Positions 58,560 to 64,000 of a stretch of 64,000 bases of DNA are shown here, one piece after another. Below the pieces are notes generated by a model that searched no databases, was not told the DNA's origin, and saw only the letters and a list, made by a program, of their open reading frames with translations. How positions within the stretch are numbered: position 1 is the first letter of the stretch; every line of letters starts with the position of its first letter. Position numbers and translations under genes: made by a program. Origin of the DNA: Onthophagus taurus (lineage: Eukaryota > Arthropoda > Insecta > Coleoptera > Scarabaeidae); NCBI RefSeq assembly GCF_036711975.1, contig NC_091967.1, positions 62,001 through 126,000 on the forward strand. The letters are read 5' to 3'.

Positions 58560-61500
58560 TGGTTTTCGAATTTTCGAATTTTGCAATGTGTAAAGTAAAG
58601 GGTAAAATTTGCTACAACTTTTGTTCTAAAAGTTTTTCTGTATCATGCTCGGAATACCGTTTTTTTTTCATTAACCAACAAATTGTGAAACTACTAATTT
58701 TTCTAATTTTCATATTTTCGAATATTTCTCTACATTGATGCATCTGAGAGCAAAAGTGTTAGAAAGCAATGTGTAAACGCTAAAATTTGCTACAACTTTT
58801 GTTCTAAAAGTTTTTCTGTATCATGCTCGGAATACCGTTTTTTTTCATTAACCAATAAATTGTGAAACTACTAATTTTTCTAATTTTCATATTTTCGAAT
58901 ATTTCTCTAAATTGATGCATCTGAGAGCAAAAGTGTTAGAAAGCAATGTGTAAACGCTAAAATTTGCTACAACTTTTGTTCTAAAAGTTTTTCTGTATCA
59001 TGCTCGGATACCGTTTTTTTTTTCATTAACCAATTGTGAAACTACTAATTTTTCTAATTTTCATATTTTCGAATATTTCTCTAAATTGATGCATCTGAGA
59101 GCAAAAGTGTTAGAAAGCAATGTGTAAACGCTAAAATTTGCTACAACTTTTGTTCTAAAAGTTTTTCTGTATCATGCTCGGATACCGTTTTTTTTTTCAT
59201 TAACCAATTGTGAAACTACTAATTTTTCTAATTTTCATATTTTCGAATATTTCTCTAAATTGATGCATCTGAGAGCAAAAGTGTTAGAAAGCAATGTGTA
59301 AACGCTAAAATTTGCTACAACTTTTGTTCTAAAAGTTTTTCTGTATCATGCTCGGATACCGTTTTTTTTTCATTAACAAATTGTGAAACTACTAATTTTC
59401 ATATTTTCGAATATTTCTCTACATTGATGCATCTGAGAGCAAAAGTGTTAGAAAGCAATGTGTAAACGCTAAAATTTGCTACAACTTTTGTTCTAAAAGT
59501 TTTTCTGTATCATGCTCGGAATACCGTTTTTTTTCATTAACCAATAAATTGTGAAACTACGAATTTTTCTAATTTTCATATTTTCGAATATTTCTCTAAA
59601 TTGATGCATCTGAGAGCAAAAGTGTTAGAAAGCAATGTGTAAACGCTAAAATTTGCTACAACTTTTGTTCTAAAAGTTTTTCTGTATCATGCTCGGATAC
59701 CGTTTTTTTTTTCATTAACCAATTGTGAAACTACTAATTTTTCTAATTTTCATATTTTCGAATATTTCTCTACATTGATGCATCTGAGAGCAAAAGTGTT
59801 AGAAAGCAATGTGTAAACGCTAAAATTTGCTACAACTTTTGTTCTAAAAGTTTTTCTGTATCATGCTCGGAATACCGTTTTTTTTTCATTAACCAACAAA
59901 TTGTGAAACTACTAATTTTTCTAATTTTCATATTTTCGAATATTTCTCTACATTGATGCATCTGAGAGCAAAAGTGTTAGAAAGCAATGTGTAAACGCTA
60001 AAATTTGCTACAACTTTTGTTCTAAAAGTTTTTCTGTATCATGCTCGGAATACCGTTTTTTTTCATTAACCAATAAATTGTGAAACTACGAATTTTTCTA
60101 ATTTTCATATTTTCGAATATTTCTCTACATTGATGCATCTGAGAGCAAAAGTGTTAGAAAGCAATGTGTAAACGCTAAAATTTGCTACAACTTTTGTTCT
60201 AAAAGTTTTTCTGTATCATGCTCGGATACCGTTTTTTTTTTCATTAACCAATTGTGAAACTACTAATTTTTCTAATTTTCATATTTTCGAATATTTCTCT
60301 ACATTGATGCATCTGAGAGCAAAAGTGTTAGAAAGCAATGTGTAAACGCTAAAATTTGCTACAACTTTTGTTCTAAAAGTTTTTCTGTATCATGCTCGGA
60401 ATACCGTTTTTTTTTCATTAACCAATAAATTGTGAAACTACGAATTTTTCTAATTTTCATATTTTCGAATATTTCTCTACATTGATGCATCTGAGAGCAA
60501 AAGTGTTAGAAAGCAATGTGTAAACGCTAAAATTTGCTACAACTTTTGTTCTAAAAGTTTTTCTGTATCATGCTCGGAATACCGTTTTTTTTTCATTAAC
60601 CAATAAATTGTGAAACTACTAATTTTTCTAATTTTCATATTTTCGAATATTTCTCTACATTGATGCATCTGAGAGCAAAAGTGTTAGAAAGCAATGTGTA
60701 AACGCTAAAATTTGCTACAACTTTTGTTCTAAAAGTTTTTCTGTATCATGCTCGGAATACCGTTTTTTTTTCATTAACCAATAAATTGTGAAACTACGAA
60801 TTTTTCTAATTTTCATATTTTCGAATATTTCTCTACATTGATGCATCTGAGAGCAAAAGTGTTAGAAAGCAATGTGTAAACGCTAAAATTTGCTACAACT
60901 TTTGTTCTAAAAGTTTTTCTGTATCATGCTCGGAATACCGTTTTTTTTCATTAACCAATAAATTGTGAAACTACGAATTTTTCTAATTTTCATATTTTCG
61001 AATATTTCTCTAAATTGATGCATCTGAGAGCAAAAGTGTTAGAAAGCAATGTGTAAACGCTAAAATTTGCTACAACTTTTGTTCTAAAAGTTTTTCTGTA
61101 TCATGCTCGGATACCGTTTTTTTTTTCATTAACCAATTGTGAAACTACTAATTTTTCTAATTTTCATATTTTCGAATATTTCTCTACATTGATGCATCTG
61201 AGAGCAAAAGTGTTAGAAAGCAATGTGTAAACGCTAAAATTTGCTACAACTTTTGTTCTAAAAGTTTTTCTGTATCATGCTCGGAATACCGTTTTTTTTT
61301 CATTAACCAACAAATTGTGAAACTACTAATTTTTCTAATTTTCATATTTTCGAATATTTCTCTACATTGATGCATCTGAGAGCAAAAGTGTTAGAAAGCA
61401 ATGTGTAAACGCTAAAATTTGCTACAACTTTTGTTCTAAAAGTTTTTCTGTATCATGCTCGGAATACCGTTTTTTTTCATTAACCAATAAATTGTGAAAC

Positions 61501-62395
61501 TACGAATTTTTCTAATTTTCATATTTTCGAATATTTCTCTACATTGATGCATCTGAGAGCAAAAGTGTTAGAAAGCAATGTGTAAACGCTAAAATTTGCT
61601 ACAACTTTTGTTCTAAAAGTTTTTCTGTATCATGCTCGGATACCGTTTTTTTTTTCATTAACCAATTGTGAAACTACTAATTTTTCTAATTTTCATATTT
61701 TCGAATATTTCTCTACATTGATGCATCTGAGAGCAAAAGTGTTAGAAAGCAATGTGTAAACGCTAAAATTTGCTACAACTTTTGTTCTAAAAGTTTTTCT
61801 GTATCATGCTCGGAATACCGTTTTTTTTTCATTAACCAATAAATTGTGAAACTACGAATTTTTCTAATTTTCATATTTTCGAATATTTCTCTACATTGAT
61901 GCATCTGAGAGCAAAAGTGTTAGAAAGCAATGTGTAAACGCTAAAATTTGCTACAACTTTTGTTCTAAAAGTTTTTCTGTACCATGCTCGGAATACCGTT
62001 TTTTTTCATTAACCAATAAATTGTGAAACTACGAATTTTTCTAATTTTCATATTTTCGAATATTTCTCTACATTGATGCATCTGAGAGCAAAAGTGTTAG
62101 AAAGCAATGTGTAAACGCTAAAATTTGCTACAACTTTTGTTGCAAAAGGTTTTCTGTATAATGCTCGAAATACCGTTTTTTTTTCATTAGCAACTTGTGA
62201 AACTACGAATTCATCATGTTTTCATATTTTCGTATTTTTCTCGACATTGATACATTTGACAGCAAAAGTATTAGAGAGTAAAATTTCCCACAATTTTTTT
62301 CTGTATCGTGCTCTGAATACCGTTTTCTTTTTCATTAACCAATTGTGAAACTACAAATTCTTCTAATTTTCATATTTTCGATTTTTTAATCTGAA
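58560..62395. repeat. Satellite array, ~176-bp unit, about 21 units
   Basis: Each unit carries AATGTGTAAACGCTAAAATT, TTGCTACAACTTTTGTTCTA, GTATCATGCTCGG and TTGATGCATCTGAGAGC. Unit starts are at about 58590, 58770, 58947 and so on to 62109. The first and last units are diverged, the internal ones are nearly identical. Units fall in two main forms (GGAATACC with AACCAATAAATTG, or GGATACC with AACCAATTG). Confidence 0.95.
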
Positions 62396-64000
62396 TAATG
62401 TAAATGGCTTAAATAATTAGCGAATAATTATTAAATCAAGTAGGAAACTAATATTGTTGAACTTTATAACAAGCTCATAAAGATGTCCATATAAAGAGGA
62501 GGGGGTTTTATAAAGGACCCTCGTTATAAGGAGGGGTTTTGGTGTAATTTACGAGGTGTGGCACGTTGTGGGGTCCCTCTACATCGAGAGACCCCCAGGT
62601 AGTACACGTTATACACATAACATACTACCTACGGGCTGTCAACAAACACCGGATTAACAATTGTGTCCTTAAACTGTTTGTAATCGATCTTTACAACTCG
62701 TTTTTCAAACTTAGAAGTAAAGAAAATATCAAGAAAACCCAACCTAATTAAAATAAATTATGATAAATTTTATGTAGATTGGGGTTTGACATTGACATAT
62801 TGAGATTAACAGCTGTCCAAAACATATCATGGATTAAAAGTGCGTTATTATTATTTTGGTGGAGTGCATAATAGAGTTGAATACAAACGAGGAAAAACGA
62901 CATACAGCAAGAGAGAGAGAGGGACAAGTATAAACGTTAATCCGTCCACCACCCTGTAGATTAGGACGGATTACATTATATACAGGACGGTTTTCGCCGT
63001 ATATCGGTGTACGCATCTGGCGTAGACCTCTTTAATCCTTATTCGGTCGGCTAAATTTCAATGAGGAACCGAATTTTTCAAACGTTCACAACTACAGTAG
63101 ATAAAGATGTCAAAAATATTCAAAAAATAAGTTATTTCGTTGGCTCCATTACTTTAATTGAGGATTTTATCGAGAGATTTCTTAAAAAGGATCTAAAAGG
63201 AGTGGTTTTTTAAAACATTTTCTTGTCGCCCCCGGGAAAGATTGGAAGGTGGTGAAACTGTGAAGCATTTTCCGTCGCACGTAGTGCATTAGATATTACT
63301 TAAACAGCCCCAAGGGACCGCTTTGAACGCTTTAACTCTCCTCCGGGTGCTCGGGCATCAAGGGAATTAACGCGAGGGAGGCGCGCAGATTTTAGAGCAT
63401 TAGACTTAGCGGAAGGTGTGACTGTCGACGACGACGACGACGGCAAACACAACAAAGCCGCGTTACAAAAGCTTCTTAATACCATCCACATTTAAAATAA
63501 TGAAAAATAAAATAATTACTTTAATATTATTTAAAGAAGAAGCTTAAAAAAATGTTATCCTTAAAAAATTCAAGTAAAAAACGTTTAGATAAAATGTGTT
63601 GAAATTAAATTATCTATATCAAGTTATCTCCTATAACTAGGGGATGTTAATTCGCTTTTTGAAACCTTAAAATTACGGGTAATAAAGCCCTTCTAAACAA
63701 CAATCTGGATTAGTGGGTACATCTAATTAAGATGATTAAATTGGCGAATTTAAATTAAAAAATAATAAAGGTAATAAAATAAGTTTAAAGAAGAAAATGG
63801 AGATGACTGAATAATTAGACCTCACATTAGCACTACAACTAACAATAGACCTAGAACTAGAATCATTCGAGATTAGCCGTGCGTCTTTCAAGATTAATAC
63901 TTGCATTAACATTAGAATTAACACTAGACCTAGAAACATTCTGGTTTAAACCCGAATAATTCGAGTTGACAATTTTCGATTTTATGATTTTTCCTTTTCT
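62396..64000. other. Intergenic, no gene recognised
   Basis: AT-rich with a GC-richer patch at about 63210-63470. CTAG-rich motif copies at about 63820-63880 and 63905-63950. No coding domain or RNA gene could be supported. Confidence 0.35.

Noticed and set aside
58560-62395. CRISPR-like or protein-coding repeats
   Set aside because: Units are contiguous, AT-rich and full of stops in all frames; satellite DNA.

Overview
This window is AT-rich nuclear DNA from an insect. The genes have short introns (mostly 50-75 nt) with standard GT/AG borders, AATAAA poly(A) signals, and insect-type proteins such as an insect Goosecoid. The transposon families (PIF/Harbinger, piggyBac-like, mariner-like with TA duplications, an I-like LINE with an (AAT)n tail) fit a holometabolous insect, perhaps a beetle, but I cannot fix the order from sequence alone.

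Layout. Positions 1-3670 hold two arrays of a ~173-bp, GC-cored tandem repeat in opposite orientation around a 1.2-kb unique segment. That segment contains a well-formed four-exon gene for a small SGNH-hydrolase-like protein; the whole looks like a foldback-type element. Positions 4096-6305 hold a mariner-like element with ~660-bp inverted repeats that encodes only a helix-turn-helix domain, followed by a small MITE. Positions 8850-19900 form a compact gene cluster: an excitatory amino acid transporter, GPKOW, a Josephin deubiquitinase, p70 S6 kinase, COX10 (all +), and a convergent NIFK-like nucleolar RRM protein (-). I reconstructed all their exons and the reading frames join across every intron.

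Positions 21359-53452 are one gene, goosecoid, in three exons. Intron 1 is 3.1 kb. Intron 2 splits the homeodomain and is 28 kb, packed with nested mobile elements: a MITE holds a LINE, which holds a DNA transposon with a DUF7869-like gene, which in turn holds a piggyBac-like element and a Harbinger element. It also holds three of four copies of a 1.4-kb foldback MITE family, a second DUF7869-like element, a second HTH-only element, a mariner-like transposase remnant, and a complete-looking Harbinger element with a four-exon transposase and a Myb/SANT-like partner. Downstream lie the fourth 1.4-kb MITE, split by a Mutator-like insertion, then a 3.8-kb satellite of about 21 units of ~176 bp with signs of higher-order structure, and finally 1.6 kb with no recognisable gene.

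The host genes are ordinary: glutamate uptake, splicing, deubiquitination, TOR signalling, heme A synthesis, ribosome biogenesis, and head/foregut patterning. The unusual content is the mobile DNA. The strongest candidates for something undescribed are the SGNH-gene foldback element at the left edge and the DUF7869-like element with AATT flanks.
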